Below, one piece after another: positions 37,814-47,423 of a stretch of 64,000 bases of DNA. Under the pieces are notes generated by a model. The model was not told the origin of the DNA. It searched no databases and saw only the letters and a list, made by a program, of their open reading frames with translations. Position numbers and translations under genes: made by a program. This DNA is from Myxococcaceae bacterium (lineage in GTDB: Bacteria; Myxococcota; Myxococcia; Myxococcales; Myxococcaceae). Position 1 is the first letter of the stretch. Each line of letters opens with the position of its first letter. The stretch covers positions 1 through 64,000 of the forward strand of contig JADGRA010000059.1 in the NCBI GenBank assembly GCA_017881265.1, in the 5' to 3' direction.

Positions 37814-38143
37814 CTAGCGGGGCGGGGCGGCGACCAGGCGAATCCCTGCGGGACGCAGGCTCTCAAAGCGTTCTTGCCCGCGCAGGGGCTTCAGCCGCGG
37901 GTCCACCGAGAGGTACGTCAGCCAACCGGACCGCTCGCGGCGAGCTGGCTCCAGGAAGGCCAGGGCCGTCTCGCCGACTCCCCCAGGGCGAGGTGAATCA
38001 GCGCGATTTTCTACTCCCTCGAGCGTCTGTGTGGGCTGGCCCGGGTCGAGCCCGCGCAGCCGCGTGGGCGCGCTACTCGTCCTGACGACGGACGCTGACT
38101 GCTGCCCGCCCGCCGGGGAGCGCTCGTCGTCGTCGAGGCTCAT
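37814..38143 (-). pseudogene. Relic of a TPR-type kinase or regulator C-terminus
   Basis: The minus-strand frame can be read as 109 residues, but only the last 50 look like protein: FLEPARRERSGWLTYLSVDP then PLRGQERFESL. This matches the recurring end of TPR tails in bacterial Ser/Thr kinases and adenylate-cyclase-like regulators (xxLExAxxERxxWLxxLxVDPRxDPLRxDPRF). The front part is Pro/Ser/Thr-rich without TPR repeats, so most of a parent gene is gone. The flanking 37686-37813 and 38144-38275 hold nothing I can identify. A short real gene cannot be excluded. Confidence 0.4.
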
Positions 38144-38275
38144 CAGACTCTCAGTCGCAAGCGTAGTCGACGGCGGATGAAGCTGTCACACGCCCTGGCC
38201 CGGCAACGCCTCTTCGTGTGCCCCGGCCGGTGCGGCAACGGACGGCCGGGCAGTCAACGCCCGGACCCCGAGGTA

Positions 38276-38878
38276 TCAGGCGAGGTGGGCCACTACCAAG
38301 CACAGGCACGCCACCCCGGGAAGCGCCGTCAGCGCGTGGTGGCTCCCGGCCGGCATGGTGAGGGTGTCACCGGGCCACAGTTCATGCCCCTCGGTGTCGC
38401 GAAAGCCCCCCTGCAGCACCAGCGTGTCCTCGGGCGCCTCATGGGCGTGGTCGTCCAGCCCGGCGCCCGGCTCAATGCGGCACAGCGTGGCCAGCGCCTC
38501 GGCGGCGCGCGGGCCGGTGGGCACGGCCAGCACGGCAATGCCGGGGGTGATGAGCCAGTCCTCGGCCACGTCGACGCGGGCGAGCAGCGCCCGGGCCGCC
38601 TCCACGTCGATGTCCAGAAAGCTGGCCACCTGGCCCGCTAAGCGTTCTAGACGCCTTGGTCCCGTCATCTCTTCCCGCAGCGAGGCGAGGACACCTTCCG
38701 GGGCCTCCAGCGGCGTCTCGCCCGTCAGCAACGCTGAGGCGGCGCCGAGCAGTTCCTCTGCCGCCTGCGCGCAGCTGGCGCAGCTGTCCAGGTGGGCGCG
38801 CACCTCTGCGGCCAGCGGCGCCTGTGGCGTCAGGGCGTGCAGGACCAGCGCCTCCTTCGGGTGGTTGGGGGGGGACAT
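38276..38878 (-). CDS. ChrR-like cupin protein with anti-sigma zinc motif
   Basis: 200 residues. N-terminal H-x3-C-x2-C (HLDSCASC, about 32-39) is the zinc motif of anti-sigma factors. The C-terminal half is a cupin (DDHAHEAPEDTLVLQGG and WPGDTLTMPAGSHHAL) with His ligands, as in ChrR-type proteins that release ECF sigma factors on singlet oxygen or related stress. No ECF sigma gene is adjacent, so the partner is distant or the role has changed. ATG 38878 is used; GTG 38890 is possible. It lies 119 bases downstream of dapE and is paralogous to the cupin protein at 40061-40678. Confidence 0.82.
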   Translation of the reverse strand: MSPPNHPKEALVLHALTPQAPLAAEVRAHLDSCASCAQAAEELLGAASALLTGETPLEAPEGVLASLREEMTGPRRLERLAGQVASFLDIDVEAARALLARVDVAEDWLITPGIAVLAVPTGPRAAEALATLCRIEPGAGLDDHAHEAPEDTLVLQGGFRDTEGHELWPGDTLTMPAGSHHALTALPGVACLCLVVAHLA

Positions 38879-38997
38879 CCAGTGTTCCACTCTCGACTAC
38901 AAGCTACGTGCTCACCGGGTCGGGTGGATGGGTCCCACGTCCCGACCGCTTGGGGCCTCCCTCGGGGGGCCCCCATGGCCCCTTGTTCTCAGGTTTC

Positions 38998-40074
38998 CTA
39001 TCCGCTTCCCAGCACCGCGGCCAGCGCCTCGTAGGCGGCCCCCAGCGCCTGCACCGAGGCGCTCTCACCAGCCTGGTGCGCCTGGGCCGTTTCCCCGGGG
39101 CCGAAGTTGACGGCCTCCACGCCATGCTGGGCCAGGCGGGCCACGTCCGTCCAGGCCTGCTTGGCGGTGGCCGGTCGGCCGCTGGCCTGCACCAGGGCCT
39201 GGAAGAAGGGGTTGGTGGTGCACACCGGAGCGGAGGGAGAGCGGTCCGTTACCTCCACCTCCGCCCGGCCCGCCACCAGCCGGCGCAAGTCGGCCTCGGC
39301 GTCCTCTACCGTGCGCCCCGGCGCGAAGCGGACGTTGACGTTGAGGGAGAAGAGGTCCGGGACGACGTTGCGGGCGCGTCCCCCCTGACCCAGGGTGGCC
39401 GTGACGACTTCCCGGAAGTCGAAGCCGCCGCAGTCAACCTGCCGCGGGGGCAGGGCCAGCAACTCCGCCAGGACGGGCCCGGCCAAGTGCAGCGCATTCA
39501 CCCCCTGCCAGGGGCGCGCAGCGTGCGCCGCCTTGCCGACAAAGCGCAGGGTGGCGTGCAGCGAGCCGACGCAGCCCACCTGCACCAGCCCGTCGGTGGG
39601 CTCCATCGCCACGGCGAAGCGCGCGCGGGCGAGCTCCGGCACCCGTTGGAAGAGGGGGCCGAGGCCGCTCTCGGCGTAGGGGCCCTCCTCCCTCTCGTAC
39701 AGGACAAGCAGCAGGTTGACGGCCAGGCGCTCGCGCGGAAGGGACTCGGCGAGCGCCATCATCACCGCCACCCCACCCTTCATGTCGCTGGCGCCGGTGC
39801 CCACCAGCCGGTCGCCCTTCCGCCGGGGCGCCCCGGTGTCCGCGTGCGCCGGGACGGTGTCCAGATGCCCCACCAGCGCCACCGTCGGACGCGTATCCGT
39901 CCGGCGCCCGAGGACGAAGCTGTGGCCCACCCGCACCCGTTCCTCGGCCGGCCACACCCGGGCCGCCCAGCCCTCCACGTAGTCCGCCAGCGCGCCTTCC
40001 GCGCCGGTCGGGCTGGGAATGGCACACAGCGCAAGGGTGGTGCGCGCCAGCGCCTCCGGGTCAGCCGCCGCCAT
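38998..40074 (-). CDS. dapE: Succinyl-diaminopimelate desuccinylase (M20 family)
   Basis: 358 residues. The di-zinc hydrolase motifs are GHLDTVP, GASDMKGGVAVM, the catalytic Glu in EREEGPY, MEPTD and the C-terminal ligand His in ETAQAHQAGE. A dimerisation domain sits between. It removes succinate from N-succinyl-LL-diaminopimelate in lysine/peptidoglycan precursor synthesis; dapD two genes upstream supports this over other M20 peptidases. ATG 40074 overlaps the cupin gene by 14 bases; ATG 40083 would add three residues. Confidence 0.9.
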   Translation of the reverse strand: MAAADPEALARTTLALCAIPSPTGAEGALADYVEGWAARVWPAEERVRVGHSFVLGRRTDTRPTVALVGHLDTVPAHADTGAPRRKGDRLVGTGASDMKGGVAVMMALAESLPRERLAVNLLLVLYEREEGPYAESGLGPLFQRVPELARARFAVAMEPTDGLVQVGCVGSLHATLRFVGKAAHAARPWQGVNALHLAGPVLAELLALPPRQVDCGGFDFREVVTATLGQGGRARNVVPDLFSLNVNVRFAPGRTVEDAEADLRRLVAGRAEVEVTDRSPSAPVCTTNPFFQALVQASGRPATAKQAWTDVARLAQHGVEAVNFGPGETAQAHQAGESASVQALGAAYEALAAVLGSG

Positions 40075-40678
40075 CCCCGCCATCCAGCCACAGAAGGGCG
40101 GCGCAGACGCACGCCGGCCCGGGCAGGCCCCACATGGAGTGCTGCGTCCCGGCGGCCATCTCCAGCGTCTCCCCCGGCCACACCACGTGGCCCTCGGAGT
40201 CCGCGAAGCCGCCCTCCAGGACGAACAGTTGCTCGCGGCCCACGTGGGGGTGGGCCGACAGGCCCACCCCCGCCGGGAGCCGGACGAGCGAGGCCAGGGC
40301 TTGCTGCACCCCGGGGCCCGCTTGCACGGGCAGCACGCTGATGCCCGCGTCCGGGCCCTCCATCCACTCCTCCGGTACGTCGATGCGGGAGAGCAGCTGG
40401 CGGGCCTGCGCCTCGTCGAAGTCGAAGAAGCGCGCCAGCGCGTCGCAGAAGCGGTCCAGGCGGCGCGGCCCGATGGCCGGTCCGGGCACGGTGCGGAGGA
40501 CTTCCCGCCCCGGTTCCACCATCTTCGCCATGGCCTCCACGGCCCGGCCCACCCGGTCCATGTCCTCGTGGGGGGCGACGCCGTCGATGAGCGGTGGCGG
40601 CGTCTCCGCCTCGTCGGCCGGGGTGGCGGCCACCAGCGACGCCACCAGCAAGTCAATCGGACGGTCGGTGTCGCTCAC
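40061..40678 (-). CDS. ChrR-like cupin protein lacking the zinc motif, inside the dap operon
   Basis: 205 residues. The C-terminal cupin (SAHPHVGREQLFVLEGG, WPGETLEMAAGTQHSM) and the preceding helical part (RLDRFCDALARFFDFD) align closely with the protein at 38276-38878. The N-terminal HxxxCxxC zinc site is absent, replaced by an acidic segment. GTG start at 40678, 31 bases after dapD, and it overlaps dapE by 14 bases. Loss of the anti-sigma module suggests a purely metal- or ligand-sensing role. Function is unknown. Confidence 0.78.
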   Translation of the reverse strand: MSDTDRPIDLLVASLVAATPADEAETPPPLIDGVAPHEDMDRVGRAVEAMAKMVEPGREVLRTVPGPAIGPRRLDRFCDALARFFDFDEAQARQLLSRIDVPEEWMEGPDAGISVLPVQAGPGVQQALASLVRLPAGVGLSAHPHVGREQLFVLEGGFADSEGHVVWPGETLEMAAGTQHSMWGLPGPACVCAALLWLDGGDGGG

Positions 40679-40709
40679 GGGAGGAGGCCGGCGGAGGGCG
40701 GGCAGCCTA

Positions 40710-41531
40710 TCAAGCCGGCACCGCGAAATCGCGGAGCGCACTCTCCAAGGACGTCTTGCGGTCGGTGCTGGCCGTGCGCTGGCCGATGATGAGAGCACAC
40801 GGCACGCCGTAGGTACCGGCTGGGAAGGTGCGCGGGATGGTGCCCGGGATGACGACGCTGCGGGCCGGGACGCGGGCCCGGTACTCGCGCGGCTCCGGCC
40901 CGGTGACGTCGAGGATGCGGGTGGAGGCGGTGAGCACGACGTTGGCGCCCAGCACCGCCTCCTCCTCCACCAGCACGCCCTCCACCACCACCGAGCGACT
41001 GCCGATGAAGGCACCGTCTTCGATGATGACGGGACTGGCCCCCGGCGGCTCGAGCACCCCGCCCAGGCCGACGCCGCCGGAGAGGTGGACGTTGCGCCCC
41101 ACCTGCGCGCAGGAACCCACCGTGGCCCAGGTGTCCACCATGGTGCCGCTGCCCACCCGCGCCCCGATGTTGACGTAGCCGGGCATCACCACCGCGCCGG
41201 CCTCGACGTGCGCGCCGTAGCGGATGACGCCCGGGGGAACCAGCCGCACCCCGGCGGCGGCGAGGTCCTTCTTGAGCGGCACCTTGTCGTGAAACTCGAA
41301 CGGGCCGACGTGGAAGGTCCGCGTCTCGGCCAAGGTGAAGTACAGAAGGATGGCCTTCTTCACCCAGGCGTGCGTCACCCAAGTGCCGTCCCGCTTCTCG
41401 GCGACGCGCAAGTCTCCGCGGTCCAGCGCGGCCAGCGTCAGCAGCACCGCGCTGCGCGTGCCGGCGTCGCTGAGCAGGGTGCGGTCGGCGAAGGCCGCCG
41501 AGACACGGGATTCGAGCATGGCAACGTCCAC
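40710..41531 (-). CDS. dapD: Tetrahydrodipicolinate N-succinyltransferase
   Basis: 273 residues. The left-handed beta-helix hexapeptide pattern runs through VIRYGAHVEAGAVVMPG, YVNIGARVGSGTMVDTWATVGSCAQVG and IEDGAFIGSRSVVVEG, typical of DapD. It uses succinyl-CoA to acylate tetrahydrodipicolinate, the first committed step of the succinylase lysine route. GTG 41531 has AAGGAGAG nine bases upstream; an ATG five codons later is the alternative. It is transcribed from the dehalogenase-like gene through to dapE. Confidence 0.95.
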   Translation of the reverse strand: MDVAMLESRVSAAFADRTLLSDAGTRSAVLLTLAALDRGDLRVAEKRDGTWVTHAWVKKAILLYFTLAETRTFHVGPFEFHDKVPLKKDLAAAGVRLVPPGVIRYGAHVEAGAVVMPGYVNIGARVGSGTMVDTWATVGSCAQVGRNVHLSGGVGLGGVLEPPGASPVIIEDGAFIGSRSVVVEGVLVEEEAVLGANVVLTASTRILDVTGPEPREYRARVPARSVVIPGTIPRTFPAGTYGVPCALIIGQRTASTDRKTSLESALRDFAVPA

Positions 41532-41557
41532 GGCGTATCTCTCCTTCCCTGCAGACC

Positions 41558-42445
41558 TCAGTCGTCGGGCAGTCCGGCCAGACGCCGTACCGCCCGCGCA
41601 ATGGGCTCAGGCGCTTCTTCCTGCAGGAAGTGCCCGGCGTCCACCTCCGTGACGCGGGCCTCCGGCAGCGCAGCGCGGTGCCGCTTCAACGCCCGGCCGA
41701 GAATGGGGTCCCGGCGCCCCCACACCAACTCGATGGGCCCGGGGAAGCCACGCACCCAGCGCTCCACCAGGCCCAGGGCGGGGACGCTTGCGTGCCCCGG
41801 CCCGTCCGGCACCATCCTCGCCAGCGCCAGCGGGCCCGCGCGGTCGCGCAGGTGGCGCAGCGGCCAGCGGTAGGCATTGGCCACCTCGCCCGAGATGGAG
41901 CGCCCATCCGCCTGGGCCCGGCCGAGAACGCCCAAGGGAAAGCCGAGGAGGCGGAAGGCGACGTCGCTCACCACGGGCAGCCGCGCCAGCCGGTGGAAGG
42001 CCGTCCCCCGGAAGCGCAGGGGCAGGACGACGGCGGTGTTGAGGAGGCACACGGCCGTCACCCGGGGCGTGCCCTGCGCCGCGGCCCAGCAGCCCAGCGG
42101 TCCACCCCAGTCCTGCACCACCAGCACCACGTCCCGGAGGTCCAGCGCCATCATCCAGGCGGCCAGGGCCCGGCCATGGGCCTCGACGCTGTGCCAGGCC
42201 AGCGAGCGGGGCTTGGTGCTTCGTCCAAAGCCGAGGAGGTCCGGGACCAGCAGGCGCAGCGGCGCGCCCCACAGCGCGGCCATCACCCGTCGCCACAGAA
42301 AGCCCCAGGTGGGGTTTCCGTGCACCAGCACCACGGGCCGGCCGGCCCCCACGTCGACGTAGCCCAGCGTGCCACCGGGGACGCCGAGGGAGAGGGCGGG
42401 GTAGGGAAACTCGCGTTGCACGATGGGCGGAGCAGGCGTTTCCAT
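41558..42445 (-). CDS. Haloalkane-dehalogenase-like alpha/beta hydrolase
   Basis: 295 residues. The HGNPTWGFLWR motif supplies the first halide-binding residue (Asn44, or the tryptophan near it). The nucleophile position is Asp112 in QDWGG, with Trp113 next as the second halide ligand. His272 (DAGHFLQEEAP) is the base and Asp246 (GRRDPILG) the acid. An Asp nucleophile rather than Ser points to a dehalogenase or epoxide hydrolase, and Trp next to it favours the dehalogenase group. ATG 42445 follows AAGGA. It leads the dapD operon. Activity is not proven. Confidence 0.82.
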   Translation of the reverse strand: METPAPPIVQREFPYPALSLGVPGGTLGYVDVGAGRPVVLVHGNPTWGFLWRRVMAALWGAPLRLLVPDLLGFGRSTKPRSLAWHSVEAHGRALAAWMMALDLRDVVLVVQDWGGPLGCWAAAQGTPRVTAVCLLNTAVVLPLRFRGTAFHRLARLPVVSDVAFRLLGFPLGVLGRAQADGRSISGEVANAYRWPLRHLRDRAGPLALARMVPDGPGHASVPALGLVERWVRGFPGPIELVWGRRDPILGRALKRHRAALPEARVTEVDAGHFLQEEAPEPIARAVRRLAGLPDD

Positions 42446-42532
42446 GGTTTCCTTGTTGGCGGCCGGCACGCGCCCCTGCCCCCACGGGCGCCAGCTTGCC
42501 TTGCTTGCCCCTGCCCTGGAGAGTCCCCGCCC

Positions 42533-43390
42533 GTGCCTGCATCCGCGCCGCTCGTCTCGCTGGTCATCCCCGTCTACAACGAGAAGGCCACGCTCGCCGA
42601 GCTTCTCCGCCGGGTGGTGGCAGTGGACATGCGCAAGGAACTGGTCCTCGTCGATGATTGCTCGACCGACGGGTGCCGGGAACTGCTGCAACAGCTGGCC
42701 AGCGAGGGCCTCAGCGTCCTCGGCCCAGCCCGGCCAAGCAACGAGACGGCCGTCCGTGTCCTCTTTCAAAGCGTCAACCAGGGCAAGGGCGCGGCGCTGC
42801 GCCGCGGTTTCCAGGAGGCCACCGGCGACATCGTCATCGTCCAGGACGCGGACCTGGAGTACGACCCGCGGGAAATCCCCCGCGTCATCCAGCCGATTGT
42901 GGACGGCGACGCGGACGTCGTCTTCGGCAGCCGCTTCACCGGAACGCCCCGCCGGGTGCTGTTCTACTGGCATGCGGTGATGAATGGGCTGCTCACCACG
43001 CTGTCCAACATGACCAGCGGGTTGAACCTCACCGACATGGAGACTTGCTACAAGGCCTTCCGCCGTGAAGTCATCAAGTCCATCACCATCGAGGAAGACC
43101 GCTTCGGCTTCGAGCCCGAGATTACCGCCAAGGTCGCCCGCGGCCGGTACCGGGTGTACGAGGTGCCCATCAGCTACCACGGGCGCACCTACGAGGAAGG
43201 GAAGAAAATCGGCTGGAAGGACGGCGTTCGCGCCCTGTACGCCATCTTCAAGTTCGCCGTGAAGCGCAGCCCGGCGCCCCGGAAGGCGCCCCCCCCCGTT
43301 CCCGCGCTGTCGGCACCGCCGCCGCGTTCCGAGGCGGCGGCTGCCAGCGACGCCGCAAGCAGCCGGGCAAGCGCGCAAACACCGCGCTAG
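42533..43390 (+). CDS. GT2 glycosyltransferase, dolichyl/polyprenyl-phosphate hexose synthase-like
   Basis: 285 residues. The GT-A fold shows VIPVYNEKATL, the metal-binding VQDADLEYDP, and the later GSRFTG. Family-typical CYKAFRREVIK and EPEITAKVARGRYRVYEVPISYHGRTYEEGKKI follow. No membrane helix is present, so the product probably works at the membrane face. It transfers a hexose from a nucleotide sugar, likely to a polyprenyl phosphate. GTG at 42533 follows GGAGAG. The C-terminal 30 residues are Ala/Ser/Pro-rich and probably disordered. Confidence 0.9.
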   Translation: MPASAPLVSLVIPVYNEKATLAELLRRVVAVDMRKELVLVDDCSTDGCRELLQQLASEGLSVLGPARPSNETAVRVLFQSVNQGKGAALRRGFQEATGDIVIVQDADLEYDPREIPRVIQPIVDGDADVVFGSRFTGTPRRVLFYWHAVMNGLLTTLSNMTSGLNLTDMETCYKAFRREVIKSITIEEDRFGFEPEITAKVARGRYRVYEVPISYHGRTYEEGKKIGWKDGVRALYAIFKFAVKRSPAPRKAPPPVPALSAPPPRSEAAAASDAASSRASAQTPR

Positions 43391-43424
43391 GTCCGCGAAA
43401 CCTCAGGGTGGTAGCGTGGCATGA

Positions 43425-45301
<1,877 letters not shown>

Positions 45302-45305
45302 GGCG

Positions 45306-46364
45306 CTACCACAGCACGTCCTGGTTCTCGGTGACGCCCGGGAGGTCCGTCAGCGGCAGCACCTCGCCGCCGGCGTGGACGGTGCCGACGAAGAAGCCCT
45401 GCAGCTGCCAGAAGCGGCTGCGGACGACGCCCAGGGACCGCTCCTCCCGGTGCAGGTGCAGCGGCCGGAAGCGCAAGGAGAAGTCGCCCGTCTCGGATTC
45501 CAGGCGCCACAGGGCCAGCGGGTCATCCCGCCCGAAGCCAAACCGGGCGCGACCCAGCGGGTGCAGCGCCCCGCCCACCCACACCGCGTTCTCGTTCTCG
45601 CCCGGCCCGTCGTTGAAGCCTTCCACCAGGTTGAGGCTGAAGGGGCGGCCGTCTTCCAGGCGGCCGGCGCCCATCGCCCAGCGCCAGGCGGTGGCCCGCG
45701 CCGGCAGCCCCATGGTGACGTCCAGGCCGGCGACGCCGCCCTCCAGCGGAATGGTGCGCCGGCCCACCCGCAGCAGGCCCGAGGCGCGCAGGGCCCCCGA
45801 CTTCTGGGTGACGTTGAGGCCGCCCCCGGGCACTTCCGCCACCACCGCCAGCGGGGGAGGGGCTTCGTCCCGGGACAGCTGCAGGTCCAGGTGCACCGCG
45901 CCGGCCCCGTGCGTGCGGAAAGCGGCCAGCGTCGCGGTGACATGCACGGTGGTGGAGGTGCGCTCGCGGGCGAAGGCGAAGCGGGCCCCCGGGGAACGGA
46001 AGTGCGCCCGCATGCCCGCCGCCGGCCTGTCATTCACCGCGGCAAAGGGCGCAGGCAGGCCCACCGTGCCGAAGTCGACGAGGGCGCGCTTGTCCCGCAA
46101 GTCCACCACGGTGAGGAAGGCGTTGGAGGCGTAGCCCAGGTCGACGGCCGCCGTGGCGAGGATGACGTCGGGCGTCGTCACCAGCGCATACACCCAAGCC
46201 TTGCGGCGAAAGGGCAGCTTGAAGCGGGGGACACCGTGCGGGGCCAGCAGTTCCGAAAGGCGCACCTCGCCCACCTCCCCCCGGTAGGTGCCGAGACAGG
46301 GGCGCCCGGCAGCGTCAGGGATGCGTTCCGGCGCAGGCTGAAGCAGGGCCATGGCGGACACCAT
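45306..46364 (-). CDS. DUF2804-family protein
   Basis: 352 residues, beta-rich, with DUF2804 features: an N-terminal RKAWVYALVTTPD, a central GFNDGPGENENAVWVGG and a C-terminal LGVVRSRFWQLQGFFVG. The family is sometimes compared to lipocalin-like or hydroxyneurosporene-synthase-type folds that bind lipids. Its activity is unknown. No signal peptide. ATG 46364 is used; ATG 46352 is possible. It is convergent with the esterase gene (4-base gap). Confidence 0.85.
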   Translation of the reverse strand: MVSAMALLQPAPERIPDAAGRPCLGTYRGEVGEVRLSELLAPHGVPRFKLPFRRKAWVYALVTTPDVILATAAVDLGYASNAFLTVVDLRDKRALVDFGTVGLPAPFAAVNDRPAAGMRAHFRSPGARFAFARERTSTTVHVTATLAAFRTHGAGAVHLDLQLSRDEAPPPLAVVAEVPGGGLNVTQKSGALRASGLLRVGRRTIPLEGGVAGLDVTMGLPARATAWRWAMGAGRLEDGRPFSLNLVEGFNDGPGENENAVWVGGALHPLGRARFGFGRDDPLALWRLESETGDFSLRFRPLHLHREERSLGVVRSRFWQLQGFFVGTVHAGGEVLPLTDLPGVTENQDVLW

Positions 46365-46388
46365 CGCCTCGCCGCCCGGCCGGACGCA

Positions 46389-46415
46389 ATGACAGGCCCG
46401 GCCGACCCGTATACT
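46389..46415 (+). promoter_or_regulatory. Sigma-70-like promoter, possibly for a leaderless transcript
   Basis: ATGACA (46389-46394) and TATACT (46410-46415) are separated by 15 bases. The -10 element ends only four bases before the ATG at 46420, so transcription would start at or next to the start codon. The -35 spacing is short for sigma-70, so confidence is low. Confidence 0.4.
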
Positions 46416-46419
46416 GACA

Positions 46420-47022
46420 ATGGCAATGCAGCTGGACGACGTGAAGCGAGCACTCCGCAGCCTCGGCCCGGCCGGCCTCAAGCGGCTGGCGGGCCAGCGG
46501 CTGTCCACGCTGGTGCTGCAGGAGGCGCGGCGGGCCAAGCATCGCGTCAGCGAACTCAAGTCCCGCTACCCCTCCGCGGCACCACGCGAGGTCTCACAGC
46601 ACCTCATCGAGCAGAAGAAGCAGGTGGCCGCGCTGGTCGGCGGCATCTCCGGAGCCTTCGGCGTGGTGGGCATCCCCGCGGACTTGGTGGCCATGGCCGT
46701 CCTGGAAATCCAGCTGCTGGTCGACATCGCCACCGCCTATGACGTCCGGCTGGAATTCGCCCGCTCGCGCGAGGAATTGCTGGACGTGCTGGGCACGGCC
46801 AACGGCGTCGGCGCGCTGGGACGGGCCAGCCCCAAGGTGGTGGGCAAGCTGGCGCAAGTCCTCTTTGAAAGGGGCGGCCTGGCCAGCTTCGGGCGCGCCT
46901 TCCCCCTGGTCGCGGCGCCCGTCACCAGCTGGCTTAACAACCGCGACATCCAGAAGCTGGGGGACGCCGCGCTGCTGCACTACCAGGGTTTCGCCCGCGC
47001 CTCGGCCAAGCGCTCCTCCTGA
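46420..47022 (+). CDS. EcsC-family membrane-associated protein
   Basis: 200 residues. A central hydrophobic helix pair (VAALVGGISGAFGVVGIPADLVAMAVLEIQ, given as AALVGGISGAFG and PADLVAMAVLEI) and flanking charged helices match the EcsC/DUF697-like families, which are often tied to ABC transport or GTPases. ATG 46420 or 46426 may start it. The promoter-like TATACT ends four bases upstream and no ribosome-binding site is visible. Diverges from the DUF2804 gene. Confidence 0.75.
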   Translation: MAMQLDDVKRALRSLGPAGLKRLAGQRLSTLVLQEARRAKHRVSELKSRYPSAAPREVSQHLIEQKKQVAALVGGISGAFGVVGIPADLVAMAVLEIQLLVDIATAYDVRLEFARSREELLDVLGTANGVGALGRASPKVVGKLAQVLFERGGLASFGRAFPLVAAPVTSWLNNRDIQKLGDAALLHYQGFARASAKRSS

Positions 47023-47078
47023 CGGCCGCCGGCCCGTCCCCCGCCGAAGGGCGGCCCGTGCTACGCACAGGGGCGTCC

Positions 47079-47423
47079 ATGAAGAGACACCCCGTCCTCC
47101 CGTCCCGGCGTGCCCTGGCCCTGTGGGTGGGGCTGTGCGCGTGCGGCGGGGGAATCTACGTGGACGGCAACGTGCCGCTGACGGTGCCCTCCATCACCGC
47201 CTTCACCGCGGTGCCCGCGGCGCTGGACGCCGGCGGCGGCACCAGCACGCTGTCCTGGACGGTGCTGTACGCCGACAGCCTGTCGCTGCAGCCGGGCGTG
47301 GGCAACGTCACGGGCCTCACCAGCTGGCACGTCGCCCCCACCGCCACCACCGCCTACACCCTCACCGCCTACAACGCCTATGGCAGCAAGTCGGCCACCG
47401 TCACCCTTACCGTCGGCCCTTAG
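47079..47423 (+). CDS. Small lipoprotein with one immunoglobulin-like domain
   Basis: 114 residues. A basic start and hydrophobic stretch end in a lipobox-like LCAC at about 19-22, so Cys22 or Cys20 is probably lipidated. The remainder is one beta-sandwich repeat (TLSWTVLYADSLSLQPGVG; ATTAYTLTAYNAYGSKSATVTLTV) of the Ig-like type common on bacterial surfaces. ATG 47079 follows AGGGG. Its last 17 bases overlap the end of the convergent nadE. Confidence 0.8.
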   Translation: MKRHPVLPSRRALALWVGLCACGGGIYVDGNVPLTVPSITAFTAVPAALDAGGGTSTLSWTVLYADSLSLQPGVGNVTGLTSWHVAPTATTAYTLTAYNAYGSKSATVTLTVGP

